A DNA stretch of 64,000 bases from Brienomyrus brachyistius. Taxonomy: Eukaryota > Chordata > Actinopteri > Osteoglossiformes > Mormyridae. Below are positions 30,061 through 44,333 of the stretch, piece after piece. The stretch is taken from NCBI RefSeq assembly GCF_023856365.1, contig NW_026042998.1, forward strand, positions 1-64,000, in the 5' to 3' direction. The position numbers and the translations under genes were made by a program. Below the pieces are notes generated by a model that searched no databases, was not told the origin of the DNA, and saw only the letters and a list, made by a program, of their open reading frames with translations. Numbering within the stretch: the stretch's first letter is position 1; each line of letters starts with the position of its first letter.

Positions 30061-31359
30061 AGCATATTAGCATAGCATATTAGCATATTAACATATTAGC
30101 ATATTAGCATATTAGCATATTAGCATAGCATATTAGCATACTAGCATATTAGCATATTAGCATATTAGCATAGCATGTTAGCGTATTAGCATATTAGTAT
30201 ATTAGCATATTAGCATATTAGCATATTAGCATATTAGCATATTAGTATATTAGCATATTAGCATATTAGCATATTAGCATAGCATATTAGCAAATTAGCA
30301 TATTAGCATATTAGCATATTAGCATATTAGTATATTAGCATAGTATATTAGCATAGCATATTAGCATATTAGCATATTAGTATATTAGCATATTAGTATA
30401 TTAGCATATTAGCATATTAGCATATTTGCATAGCATATTAGCATAGCATATTAGCATATTAGCATATTAGCATATTAGCATAGCATATTAGCATATTAGC
30501 ATATTAGCATATTAGTATATTAGTATATTAGCATATTAGCATATTAGCATATTAGCATATTAGCATATTAGCATAGCATATTAGCATATTAGCATATTAG
30601 CATATTAGCATATTAGCATATTAGCATATTAGCATAGCATATTAGCATATTAACATATTAGCATATTAGCATAGTATATTAGCATAGCATATTAGCATAG
30701 CATATTAGCATAGCATATTAGCATATTAGCATAGCATATTAGCATATTAGCATATTAGCATAGCATATTAGCATAGCATATTAGCATATTAGCATATTAG
30801 CATATTAGCATATTAGCATATTAGCATAGCATATTAGCATATTAGCATATTAGCATATTAGCATATTAGCATATTTGCATAGCATATTAGCATATTAGCA
30901 TATTAGCATATTAGCATATTAGCATAGCATATTAGCATATTAGCATATTAGCATATTAGCATATTAGCATATTAGCATAGCGTGTTAGCATATTAGCATA
31001 TTAGCATAGCATATTAGCATATTAGCATATTAGCATATTAGCATATTAGCATAGCATATTAGCATATTAGCATATTAGCATATTAGCATATTAGCATATT
31101 AGCATATTAGCATAGCATATTAGCATATTAGCATATTAGCATATTAGCATATTAGCATAGCATATTAGCATATTAGCATATTAGCATATTAGCATATTAG
31201 CATAGCATATTAGCATATTAGCATATTAGCATATTAGCATATTATCATATTAGCATATTAGCATAGCGTGTTAGCGTATTAGCATATTAGCATATTAGCA
31301 TAGCATATTAGCATATTAGCATATTAGCATATTAGCATATTAGCATATTAGCATATTAG

Positions 31360-31379
31360 CATTGCATATTAGCACATTA
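31360..31379. repeat. Marker C, copy 4
   Basis: CATTGCAT plus GCACATTA, in the 30.06-32.6 kb copy of 21.6-24.2 kb. Confidence 0.8.
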
Positions 31380-32568
31380 GCATATTAGCATATTAGTATA
31401 TTAGCATAGCATATTAGCATATTAGCATATTAGCATATTAGCATAGCATATTAGCATATTAGCATATTAGCATAGCATATTAGCATATTAGCATATTAGC
31501 ATATTAGCATATTAGCATATTAGCATATTAGCATAGCATATTAGCATATTAGCATATTAGCATATTAGCATATTAGCATAGCATATTAGCATATTAGCAT
31601 ATTAGCATAGCATATTAGCATATTAGCATATTAGTATATTAGCATATTAGCATATTAGCATAGCATATTAGCATAGCGTGTTAGCGTATTAGCATATTAG
31701 CATATTAGCATATTAGCATAGCATATTAGCATATTAGCATAGCATATTAGCATATTAGCATAGCATATTAGCATATTAGCATATTAGCATATTAGCATAT
31801 TAGCATATTAGCATATTAGCATATTAGCATAGCGTGTTAGCATATTAGCGTATTAGCATATTAGCATATTAACATATTAGCATATTAGCATAGCATATTA
31901 GCATATTAGCATATTAGCATATTAGCATATTAGCATATTAGCATAGCATATTAGCATATTAGCATATTAGCATATTAGCATATTAGCATATTAGCATATT
32001 AGCATATTAGCATTGCATATTAGCATATTAGCATATTAGCATATTAGCATAGCATATTAGCATATTAGCATATTAGCATATTAGCATATTAACATATTAG
32101 CATATTAGCATATTAGCATAGCATATTAGCATATTAGCATATTAGCATATTAGCATATTAGCATAGCATATTAGCATATTAGCATATTAGCATATTAGCA
32201 TAGCGTGTTAGTGTATTAGCATATTAGCATATTAGCATATTAGCATATTTGCATAGCATATTAGCATATTAGCATATTAGCATATTAGCATATTAGCATA
32301 TTAGCATATTAGCATAGCATATTAGCATATTAGCATAGCATATTAGCATATTAGCTTAGCATATTAGCATATTAGCATATTAGCATATTAGCATATTAGC
32401 ATAGCATATTAGCATGGCATATTAGTATATTAGCATATTAGCATATTAGCATAGCATATTAGCATATTAGCATATTAGCATATTAGCATATTAGCATATT
32501 AGCATATTAGTATATTAGCATAGCATATTAGCATATTAGCATATTAGCATATTAGCATATTAGCATAG

Positions 32569-32595
32569 CTTAGCATATTAGCGTATTAAAATATT
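32569..32595. repeat. Marker B, copy 4 (first of a tandem pair)
   Basis: Complete marker with the following ACATATTA variant, +8,433 from 24136. It repeats only 102 bp downstream. Confidence 0.85.
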
Positions 32596-32670
32596 AGCAT
32601 ATTAGCATATTAACATATTAGCATAGCATATTAGCATATTAGCATATTAGCATATTAGCATATTAGCATA

Positions 32671-32697
32671 GCTTAGCATATTAGCGTATTAAAATAT
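32671..32697. repeat. Marker B, copy 5 (second of a tandem pair)
   Basis: Same marker and same trailing ACATATTA as the copy 102 bp upstream. The run of 8-mers after it is two units longer than in the first copy. This marks the point where the array switches from resembling 24.1 kb to resembling 52.4 kb. Confidence 0.85.
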
Positions 32698-32813
32698 TAG
32701 CATATTAGCATATTAACATATTAGCATAGCATATTAGCATATTAGCATATTAGCATATTAGCATATTAGCATATTAGCATATTAGCATAGCATATTAGCA
32801 TATTAGTATAGCA

Positions 32814-33353
32814 TATTAGCATATTAGCATATTAGCATAGCATATTAGCATATTAGCATATTAGCATATTAGCATATTAGCATATTAGCATAGCGTGTTA
32901 GCGTATTAGCATATTAGCATATTAGCATAGCATATTAGCATATTAGCATATTAGTATATTAGCATATTAGCTTATTAGCATAGCATATTAGCATATTAGC
33001 ATAGCATATTAGCATATTAGCATATTAGCATAGCGTGTTAGCGTATTAGCATATTAGCATATTAGCATAGCATATTAGCATATTAGCATATTAGCATATT
33101 AGCATATTAGCATATTAGCATAGCGTGTTAGCGTATTAGCATATTAGCATATTAGCATAGCATATTAGCATATTAGCATATTAGTATATTAGCATATTAG
33201 CTTATTAGCATAGCATATTAGCATATTAGCATAGCATATTAGCATATTAGCATATTAGCATAGCGTGTTAGCGTATTAGCATATTAGCATATTAGCATAG
33301 CATATTAGCATATTAGCATATTAGCATATTAGCATATTAGCATATTAGCATAG
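32814..33353. repeat. Exact 230-bp tandem duplication, about 2.3 copies
   Basis: The sequence from 32814 matches itself shifted by 230 bp through about 33353 with no difference that I can see. Each period holds two GCGTGTTAGCGT markers, a GTATATTA and a GCTTATTA. The homologous locus near 52.6-52.9 kb has a single copy, so the duplication is private to this site. Confidence 0.88.
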
Positions 33354-34028
33354 CATATTAGCATATTAGCATATTAGCATATTAGCGTATTAGCATATTA
33401 GCATATTAGCATAGCATATTAGCATATTAGCATATTAGCATATTAGCATATTAGCATATTAGCATATTAGCATATTAGCATAGCATGTTAGCGTATTAGC
33501 ATATTAGCATATTAGCATATTAGCATATTAGCATAGCATGTTAGCGTATTAGCATATTAGCATATTAGCATATTAGCATATTAGCATATTAGCATATTAG
33601 CATAGCATATTAGCATATTAGCATATTAGCATATTAGCATATTAGCATAGCATATTAGCATATTAGCATATTAGCATATTAGCATATTAGCATAGCGTGT
33701 TAGTGTATAGCATATTAGCATATTAGCATAGCATATTAGCATATTAGCATATTAGCATATTAGCATATTAGCATATTAGGCATATTAGCATATTAGCATA
33801 TTAGTATAGCATATTAGCATATTAGTATATTAGCATATTAGCATATTAGCATATTAGCATAGCATATTAGCATTTTAGCATATTAGCATATTAGCATATT
33901 AGCATATTAGCATAGCATATTAGCATATTAGCATATTAGCATATTAGCATATTAGCATATTAGCATAGCATATTAGCATATTAGCATATTAGCATATTAG
34001 CATATTAGCATATTAGCATATTAGCATA

Positions 34029-34072
34029 GCATGTTAGCGTATTAGGGTATTAGCATATTAGCATAGCGTATT
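34029..34072. repeat. Marker A, copy 6, truncated
   Basis: It keeps GCATGTTA, GCGTATTA, GGGTATTA and the following 5-mer plus one GCGTATTA. The second GCGTATTA and the terminal GAATATTA are missing. The same loss is present at 53549, so the two descend from one truncated ancestor. Confidence 0.8.
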
Positions 34073-34139
34073 AGCATATTAGCATATTAGCATATTAGCA
34101 TATTAGCATATTAGCATAGCATATTAGCATATTAGCATA

Positions 34140-34640
34140 TTAGCATAGCGTGTTATGTATTAGCATATTAGCATATTAGCATATTAGCATATTAGCATAT
34201 TAGCAATAGCATTAGCATATTAGCATATTAGCATATTAGCATATTAGCTAATAGCATATTAGCATATTAGCATATTAGCATTTAGCATATTAGCATATTA
34301 ACATATTAGCATATTAGCATAACATATTAGCATATTAGCATATTAGCATATTAGCATAGCATATAGCATATTAGCATATTAGCATATTAGCATATTAGCA
34401 TATTAGCATATTAGCATAGCTATTAGCATACTAGCATATTAGCATATTAGCATATTAGCATAGCATGTTAGCGTATTAGCATATTAGTCATATTAGCATA
34501 TTAGCATTTAGCATATTAGCATATTAGCATATTAGCATATTAGTATATTAGCATATTAGCATATTAGCATATTAGCATAGCATATTAGCAAATTAGCATA
34601 TTAGCATATTAGCATATTAGCATATTTAGTATATTAGCAT
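34140..34640. repeat. Indel-rich patch inside the regular array
   Basis: Within about 500 bp there are many irregular units, such as GTGTTATGTATTA at about 34149, GCAATAGCATTAGCAT near 34203, GCTAATA near 34248, GCATTTAGCAT near 34279 and 34505, GCTATTA near 34419, and TTAGTCAT near 34487. The array on both sides is regular. The patch sits between the part matching 52.9-53.7 kb and the part (from about 35.2 kb) matching 2.9 kb onward, so it coincides with a duplication junction or with an assembly join. Confidence 0.75.
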
Positions 34641-34763
34641 AGTATATTAGCATAGCATATTAGCATATTAGCATATTAGTATATTAGCATATTAGTATAT
34701 TAGCATATTAGCATATTAGCATATTAGCATATTAGCATAGCATATTAGCATATTAGCATATTA

Positions 34764-34787
34764 GCGTATTAGCGTATTAGCGTATTA
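34764..34787. repeat. Marker T, copy 3
   Basis: Three consecutive GCGTATTA units just after the 34.14-34.64 kb irregular patch, with an octamer at 34885. Confidence 0.85.
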
Positions 34788-36012
34788 GCATATTAGCATA
34801 TTAGCATATTAGCATATTAGCATATTAGCATAGCATATTAGCATATTAGCATATTAGCATATTAGCATATTAGCATATTAGCATATTTGCATAGCATATT
34901 AGCATATTAGCATATTAGCATATTAGCATATTAGCATATTAGCATAGCATATTAGCATATTAGCATATTAGCATATTAGCATATTAGCATATTAGCATAG
35001 CGTGTTAGCATATTAGCATATTAGCATAGCATATTAGCATATTAGCATATTAGCATATTAGCATATTAGCATAGCATATTAGCATATTAGCATATTAGCA
35101 TATTAGCATATTAGCATATTAGCATATTAGCATAGCATATTAGCAATTAGCATATTAGCATATTAGCATATTAGCATATTAGCATATTAGCATATTAGCA
35201 TATTAGCTTATTAGCATATTAGCATATTAGCATAGCATATTAGCATATTAGCATATTAGCATATTAGCATATTAGCATATTAGCATAGCGTGTTAGCGTA
35301 TTAGCATATTAGCATATTAGCATAGCATATTAGCATATTAACATATTAGCATATTAGCATATTAGCATATTAGCATAGCATATTAGCATATTAGCATAGC
35401 ATATTAGCGTATTAGCATATTAGCATATTAGCATATTAGCATATTAGCATAGCATGTTAGCGTATTAGCATATTAGCATATTAGCATATTAGCATATTAG
35501 CATAGCATGTTAGCGTATTAGCATATTAGCATATTAGCATATTAGCATATTAGCATATTAGCATAGCATAGCATATTAGCATATTATCATATTAGCATAT
35601 TAGCATATTAGCATAGCATATTAGCATAGCATATTAGCATATTAGCATATTAGCATATTAGCATATTAGCATATTAGCATAGCATATTAGCATATTAGCA
35701 TATTAGCATATTAGCATATTAGCATATCGTGTTAGTGTATTAGCATATTAGCATATTAGCATAGCATATTAGCATATTAGCATATTAGCATATTAGCATA
35801 TTAGCATATTAGCATATTAGTATAGCATATTAGCATATTAGCATATTAGCATATTAGCATATTAGCATATTAGCATAGCATATTAGCATATTAGCATATT
35901 AGCATATTAGCATAGCATATTAGCATATTAGCATATTAGCATATTAGCATAGCATATTAGCATATTAGCATATTAGCATATTAGCATATTAGCATATTAG
36001 CATATTAGCATA

Positions 36013-36094
36013 GCATGTTAGCGTATTAGGGTATTAGCATATTAGCATAGCGTATTAGCGTATTAGCATATTAGCATATTAGCATAGAATATTA
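36013..36094. repeat. Marker A, copy 7 (GGG subtype)
   Basis: Complete 82-bp block, the +32,286 paralogue of the copy at 3727. Confidence 0.85.
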
Positions 36095-36861
36095 GCATAT
36101 TAGCATATTAGCATATTAGCATAGCATATTAGCATATTAGCATATTAGCATATTAGCATATTAGCATATTAGCATATTAGCATAGCATATTAGCATATTA
36201 GCATATTAGCATATTAGCATAGCATATTAGCATATTAGCATATTAGCATATTAGCATATTAACATATTAGCATATTAGCATAGCATATTAGCATATTAGC
36301 ATATTAGCATATTAGCATATTAGCATATTAGCATATTAGCATAGCATATTAGCAAATTAGCATAATTAGCATATTAGCATATTAGCATATTAGTATATTA
36401 GCATAGTATATTAGCATAGCATATTAGCATATTAGCATATTAGTATATTAGCATATTAGCATATTAGCATATTTGCATAGCATATTAGCATATTAGCATA
36501 TTAGCATAGCATATTAGCATATTAGCATATTAGTATATTAGCATATTAGCATATTAGCATATTAGCATAGCATATTAGCATATTAGCATATTAGCATATT
36601 AGCATATTAGCATATTAGCATATTAGCATAGCATATTAGCATAGCATATTAGCATATTAGTATATTAGTATATTAGCATATTAGCATATTAGCATATAGC
36701 ATAGTATATTAGCATAGCATATTAGCATAGCATATTAGCATATTAGCATAGCATATTAGCATATTAGCATATTAGCATAGCATATTAGCATAGCATATTA
36801 GCATATTAGCATATTAGCATATTAGCATATTAGCATAGCATATTAGCATATTAGCATATTA

Positions 36862-36885
36862 GCGTATTAGCGTATTAGCGTATTA
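36862..36885. repeat. Marker T, copy 4
   Basis: Three consecutive GCGTATTA units, +32,169 from copy 1, with an octamer at 36975. Confidence 0.85.
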
Positions 36886-38476
36886 GCATATTAGCATATT
36901 AGCATATTAGCATATTAGCATATTAGCATAGCATATTAGCATATTAGCATATTAGCATATTAGCATATTAGCATATTTGCATAGCATATTAGCATATTAG
37001 CATATTAGCATATTAGCATATTAGCATATTAGCATAGCATATTAGCATATTAGCATATTAGCATAGCATAGCGTGTTAGCATATTAGCATATTAGCATAG
37101 CATATTAGCATATTAGCATATTAGCATATTAGCATATTAGCATAGCATATTAGCATATTAGCATATTAGCATATTAGCATATTAGCATATTAGCATATTA
37201 GCATAGCATATTAGCATATTAGCATATTAGCATATTAGCATATTAGCATAGCATATTAGCATATTAGCATATTAGCATATTAGCATATTAGCATAGCATA
37301 TTAGCATATTAGCATATTAGCATATTAGCATATTAGCATAGCATATTAGCATATTAGCATATTAGCATATTAGCATAGCATATTAGCATATTAGCATATT
37401 AGCATATTAGCATATTAGCATATTAGCATATTAGCATAGCATATTAGCATATTAGCATATTAGCATATTAGCATAGCATTAGCATATTAGCATATTAGTA
37501 TATTAGCATATTAGCATATTAGCATAGTATATTAGCATAGCGTGTTAGCGTATTAGCATATTAGCATATTAGCATAGCATATTAGCATATTAGCATAGCA
37601 TATTAGCATATTAGCATAGCATATTAGCATATTAGCATATTAGCATATTAGCATATTAGCATATTAGCATAGCGTGTTAGCATATTAGCGTATTAGCATA
37701 TTAGCATATTAACATATTAGCATATTAGCATAGCATATTAGCATATTAGCATATTAGCATATTAGCATATTAGCATAGCATATTAGCATATTAGCATATT
37801 AGCATATTAGCATATTAGCATATTAGCATATTAGCATATTAGCATATTAGCATTGCATATTAGCATATTAGCATATTAGCATATTAGCATATTAGCATAT
37901 TAGCATATTAGCATATTAGCATAGCATATTAGCATATTAGCATATTAGCATATTAGCATATTAACATATTAGCATATTAGCATATTAGCATAGCATATTA
38001 CTATATTAGCATATTAGCATATTAGCATATTAGCATATTAGCATATTAGCATAGCATATTAGCATATTAGCATATTAGCATATTAGCATAGCGTGTTAGT
38101 GTATTAGCATATTAGCATATTAGCATATTAGCATATTAGCATAGCATATTAGCATATTAGCATATTAGCATATTAGCATATTAGCATAGCATATTAGCAT
38201 ATTAGCATATTAGCATATTAGCATATTAGCATATTAGCATATTAGCATATTAGCATAGCATATTAGCATATTAGCATAGCATATTAGCATAGCATATTAG
38301 CATATTAGCATATTAGCATATTAGCATATTAGCATAGCATATTAGCATGGCATATTAGCATATTAGCATATTAGCATATTAGCATATTAGCATAGCATAT
38401 TAGCATATTAGTATATTAGCATAGCATATTAGCATATTAGCATATTAGCATATTAGCATATTAGCATATTAGCATA

Positions 38477-38503
38477 GCTTAGCATATTAGCGTATTAAAA
38501 TAT
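38477..38503. repeat. Marker B, copy 6
   Basis: Complete marker, +32,127 from 6350, with GCATGGCAT at 38349 also at +32,127. Confidence 0.82.
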
Positions 38504-39534
38504 TAGCATATTAGCATATTAGCATATTAGCATATTAGCATAGCATATTAGCATATTAGCATATTAGCATATTAGCATATTAGCATATTAGCATAGCATA
38601 TTAGCATAGCATATTAGCATATTAGTATATTAGCATATTAGCATATTAGCATATCAGCATATTAGCATATTAGCATAGCATATTAGCATATTAGCATATT
38701 AGCATATTAGTATATTAGCATATTAGCATATTAGCATATTAGTATATTAGCATATTAGCATATTAGCATATTAGCATATTAGCATATTAGCATATTAGCA
38801 TATTAGCATATTAGCATATTAGCATATTAGCATATTAGCATATTAGCATATTAGCATAGCAGCATATTAGCATATTAGCATATTAGCATATTAGCATAGC
38901 ATGTTAGCGTATTAGCATATTAGCATATTAGCATATTAGCATATTAGCATATTAGCATATTAGCATATTAGCATAGCATATTAGCATATTAGCATATTAG
39001 CATATTAGCATATTAGCATATTAGCATATTAGCATAGCATATTAGCATATTAGCATATTAGCATATTAGCGTATTAGCATATTAGCATATTAGCATATTA
39101 GCATATTAGCATATTAGTATAGCATATTAGCATATTAGCATATTAGCATATTAGCATATTAGCATATTAGCTTATTAGCATATTAGCATATTAGCATATT
39201 AACATATTAGCATATTAGCATAGCATATTAGCATATTAGCATATTAGCATATTAGCATATTAGCATAGCGTGTTAGTGTATTAGCATATTAGCATATTAG
39301 CATAGCATATTAGCATATTAGCATATTAGCATATTAGCATATTAGCATATTAGCATATTAGTATAGCATATTAGCATATTAGCATATTAGCATATTAGCA
39401 TAGCATATTAGCATAGCATATTAGCATATTAGCATATTAGCATATTAGCATAGCATATTAGCATATTAGCATATTAGCATATTAGCATATTAGCATAGCA
39501 TATTAGCATATTAGCATATTAGCATATTAGCATA

Positions 39535-39616
39535 GCATGTTAGCGTATTAGCGTATTAGCATATTAGCATAGCGTATTAGCGTATTAGCATATTAGCATA
39601 TTAGCATAGAATATTA
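39535..39616. repeat. Marker A, copy 8 (GCG subtype)
   Basis: Complete 82-bp block, the +32,268 paralogue of the copy at 7267; both have GCGTATTA as the third unit. Confidence 0.85.
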
Positions 39617-42600
39617 GCATATTAGCATATTAGCATATTAGCATATTAGCATATTAGCATAGCATATTAGCATATTAGCATATTAGCATATTAGCATATT
39701 AGCATATTAGCATATTAGCATATTAGCATAGCATATTAGCATATTAGCATATTAGCATATTAGCATAGCGTGTTAGTGTATTAGCATATTAGCATATTAG
39801 CATATTAGCATATTAGCATATTAGCATATTAGCATATTAGCATAGCATATTAGCATATTAGCATATTAGCATATTAGCATAGCATATTAGCATATTAGCA
39901 TATTAGCATAGCATATTAGCATATTAGCATATTAGCATAGCATATTAGCATATTAGCATATTAGCATATTAGCATAGCATATTAGCATATTAGCATATTA
40001 GCATAGCATATTAGCATATTAGCATATTAGCATATTAGCATAGCATATTAGCATATTAGCATATTAGCATATTAGCATATTAGCATATTAGCATAGCATG
40101 TTAGCGTATTAGCATATTAGTATATTAGCATATTAGCATATTAGCATATTAGCATATTAGCATATTAGTATATTAGCATATTAGCATATTCGCATATTAG
40201 CATAGCATATTAGCAAATTAGCATATTAGCTTATTTTCATATTAGCATATTAGTATAGCATATTAGCATATTAGCATAGCATATTAGCATAGCATATTAG
40301 CATAGCATATTAGCATATTAGCATATTAGCATATTAGCATATTAGCATATTAGCATAGCATATTAGCATATTAGCATATTAGCATATTAGCATATTAGCA
40401 TAGCATATTAGCATATTAGCATATTAGCATATTAGCATATTAGCATATTAGCATATTAGCATATTAGCATATTAGCATAGCATATTAGCATATTAGCATA
40501 TTAGCATATTAGCATATTAGCATAGCATATTAGCATATTAGCATATTAGCATATTAGTATATTAGTATATTAGCATATTAGCATATTAGCATATTAGCAT
40601 ATTAGCATATTAGCATAGCATATTAGCATATTAGCATATTAGCATATTAGCATAGCATATTAGCATATTAGCATATTAGCGTATTAGCATAGCATATTAG
40701 CATATTAGCATATTAGCATATTAGCATATTAGCATAGCATATTAGCATATTAGCATATTAGCATATTAGCGTATTAGCATATTAGCATATTAGCATATTA
40801 GCATATTAGCATATTAGCATAGCATATTAGCATATTAGCATATTAGCATATTAGCATATTAGCATAGCATATTAGCATATTAGCATATTAGCATATTAGC
40901 ATATTAGCATATTAGCATATTAGCATAGCGTGTTAGTGTATTAGCATATTAGCATATTAGCATAGTATATTAGCATATTAGCATATTAGCATATTAGCAT
41001 ATTAGCATATTAGCATATTAGCATATTAGCATATTAGCATAGCATATTAGCATATTAGCATATTAGCATATTAGCATATTAGCATATTAGCATATTAGCA
41101 TATTAGCATAGCATGTTAGCGTATTAGCATATTAGCATATTAGCATATTAGCATATTAGCATATTAGCATAGCATATTAGCATATTAGCATATTAGCATA
41201 TTAGCATATTAGCTTATTAGCATATTAGCATATTAGAATATTAGCATATTAGCATATTAGCATATTAGCATAGCGTGTTAGCGTATTAGCATATTAGCAT
41301 ATTAGCATATTAGCATAGCATATTAGCATATTAGCATATTAGCATATTAGCATATTAGCATAGCATATTAGCATATTAGCATATTAGCATATTAGCGTAT
41401 TAGCATATTAGCATATTAGCATATTAGCATATTAGCATAGCATGTTAGCGTATTAGCATATTAGCATATTAGCATATTAGCATATTAGCATATTAGCATA
41501 GCATAGCATATTAGCATATTATCATATTAGCATATTAGCATATTAGCATATTAGCATATTAGCATAGCATAGCATATTAGCATATTAGCATATTAGCATA
41601 TTAGCATATTAGCATAGCATATTAGCATATTAGCATATTAGCATATTAGCATATTAGCATAGCGTGTTAGTGTATTAGCATATTAGCATATTAGCATAGC
41701 ATATTAGCATATTAGCATATTAGCATATTAGCATATTAGTATAGCATATTAGCATATTAGCATATTAGTATATTAGCATATTAGCATAGCATATTAGCAT
41801 ATTAGCATATTAGCATATTAGTATATTAGCATATTAGCATAGCATGTTAGCGTATTAGCATATTAGCATATTAGCATATTAGCATATTAGCATATTAGCA
41901 TATTAGCATATTAGCATAGCATATTAGCATAGCATATTAGCATATTAGCATATTAGCATATTAGCATATTAGCATATTAGCATATTAGCATATTAGCATA
42001 TTAGCTTATTAGCATATTAGCATATTAGCATAGCATATTAGCATATTAGCATATTAGCATATTAGCATATTAGCATATTAGCATAGCGTGTTAGCGTATT
42101 AGCATATTAGCATATTAGCATAGCATATTAGCATATTAACATATTAGCATATTAGCATATTAGCATATTAGCATAGCATATTAGCATATTAGCATAGCAT
42201 ATTAGCGTATTAGCATATTAGCATATTAGCATATTAGCATATTAGCATAGCATGTTAGCGTATTAGCATATTAGCATATTAGCATATTAGCATATTAGCA
42301 TAGCATGTTAGCGTATTAGCATATTAGCATATTAGCATATTAGCATATTAGCATATTAGCATATTAGCATAGCATAGCATATTAGCATATTATCATATTA
42401 GCATATTAGCATATTAGCATATTAGCATATTAGCATAGCATATTAGCATATTAGCATATTAGCATATTAGCATATTAGCATATTAGCATAGCATATTAGC
42501 ATATTAGCATATTAGCATATTAGCATATTAGCATAGCGTGTTAGTGTATTAGCATATTAGCATATTAGCATAGCATATTAGCATATTAGCATATTAGCAT

Positions 42601-42829
42601 ATTAGCATATTAGCATATTAGCATATTAGCATATTAGTATAGCATATTAGCATATTAGCATATTAGCATATTAGCATATTAGCATATTAGCATAGCATAT
42701 TAGCATATTAGCATATTAGCATATTAGCATAGCATATTAGCATATTAGCATATTAGCATATTAGCATAGCATATTAGCATATTAGCATATTAGCATATTA
42801 GCATATTAGCATATTAGCATATTAGCATA

Positions 42830-42911
42830 GCATGTTAGCGTATTAGGGTATTAGCATATTAGCATAGCGTATTAGCGTATTAGCATATTAGCATATTAGC
42901 ATAGAATATTA
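42830..42911. repeat. Marker A, copy 9 (GGG subtype)
   Basis: Complete 82-bp block, the +32,162 paralogue of the copy at 10668. Confidence 0.85.
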
Positions 42912-43811
42912 GCATATTAGCATATTAGCATATTAGCATAGCATATTAGCATATTAGCATATTAGCATATTAGCATATTAGCATATTAGCATAGCATATT
43001 AGCATATTAGCATATTAGCATATTAGCATAGCATATTAGCATATTAGCATATTAGCATATTAGCATATTAGCATATTAACATATTAGCATATTAGCATAG
43101 CATATTAGCATATTAGCATATTAGCATATTAGCATAGCATATTAGCATATTAGCATATTAGCATATTAGCATATTAGCATATTAGCATAGCATATTAGCA
43201 TACTAGCATATTAGCATATTAGCATATTAGCATATTAGCATATTAGTATATTAGCATATTAGCATATTAGCATATTAGCATAGCATATTAGCAAATTAGC
43301 ATATTAGCATATTAGCATATTAGCATATTAGTATATTAGCATAGTATATTAGCATAGCATATTAGCATATTAGCATATTAGTATATTAGCATATTAGCAT
43401 ATTAGCATATTTGCATAGCATATTAGCATATTAGCATATTAGCATAGCATATTAGCATATTAGCATATTAGTATATTAGCATATTAGCATATTAGCATAT
43501 TAGCATAGCATATTAGCATATTAGCATATTAGCATATTAGCATATTAGCATATTAGCATATTAGCATAGCATATTAGCATATTAGCATATTAGCATATTA
43601 GTATATTAGTATATTAGCATATTAGCATATTAGCATATTAGCATATTAGCATAGTATATTAGCATAGCATATTAGCATAGCATATTAGCATATTAGCATA
43701 GCATATTAGCATATTAGCATATTAGCATAGCATATTAGCATAGCATATTAGCATATTAGCATATTAGCATATTAGCATATTAGCATAGCATATTAGCATA
43801 TTAGCATATTA

Positions 43812-43835
43812 GTGTATTAGCGTATTAGCGTATTA
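43812..43835. repeat. Marker T, copy 5, one CpG lost
   Basis: Reads GTGTATTA, GCGTATTA, GCGTATTA. The first CpG has become TpG relative to its paralogue at 11658 (+32,154). Confidence 0.85.
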
Positions 43836-44313
43836 GCATATTAGCATATTAGCATATTAGCATATTAGCATATTAGCATAGCATATTAGCATATTAGCAT
43901 ATTAGCATATTAGCATATTAGCATATTAGCATATTTGCATAGCATATTAGCATATTAGCATATTAGCATATTAGCATATTAGCATATTAGCATATTAGCA
44001 TAGCATATTAGCATATTAGCATATTAGCATAGCATAGCGTGTTAGCATATTAGCATATTAGCATAGCATATTAGCATATTAGCATATTAGCATATTAGCA
44101 TATTAGCATATTAGCATATTAGCATATTAGCATATTAGCATATTAGCATATTAGCATATTAGCATAGCATATTAGCATATTAGCATATTAGCATATTATC
44201 ATATTAGCATATTAGCATAGCGTGTTAGCGTATTAGCATATTAGCATATTAGCATAGCATATTAGCATATTAGCATATTAGCATATTAGCATATTAGCAT
44301 ATTAGCATATTAG

Positions 44314-44333
44314 CATTGCATATTAGCACATTA
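44314..44333. repeat. Marker C, copy 5
   Basis: CATTGCAT plus GCACATTA, in the second copy of the 32-kb duplication. Confidence 0.8.

Larger units (their letters stand above)
30060..32630. repeat. Segmental duplication D4, second copy
   Basis: Copy of 21.6-24.2 kb with offset 8,431-8,433 throughout. It ends at the 102-bp tandem marker B pair. Confidence 0.87.
32569..32772. repeat. 102-bp local tandem duplication of marker B
   Basis: Marker B with its trailing ACATATTA occurs at 32569 and again at 32671. No other locus in the window has two marker B copies so close. It sits at the junction between two large duplication blocks. Confidence 0.85.
6401..34139. repeat. Regular core of the satellite array
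   Basis: Almost every unit is exactly 8 or 5 bp, and deviations are point substitutions rather than indels. Rare exceptions include 7-mers near 16433 and 25724, GCAATTA at 19371, and ATTCAGCAT near 25571. This core contains the nested 1.65-, 2.36-, 8.43- and 10.86-kb duplications. No gene or other element is present. Confidence 0.9.
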
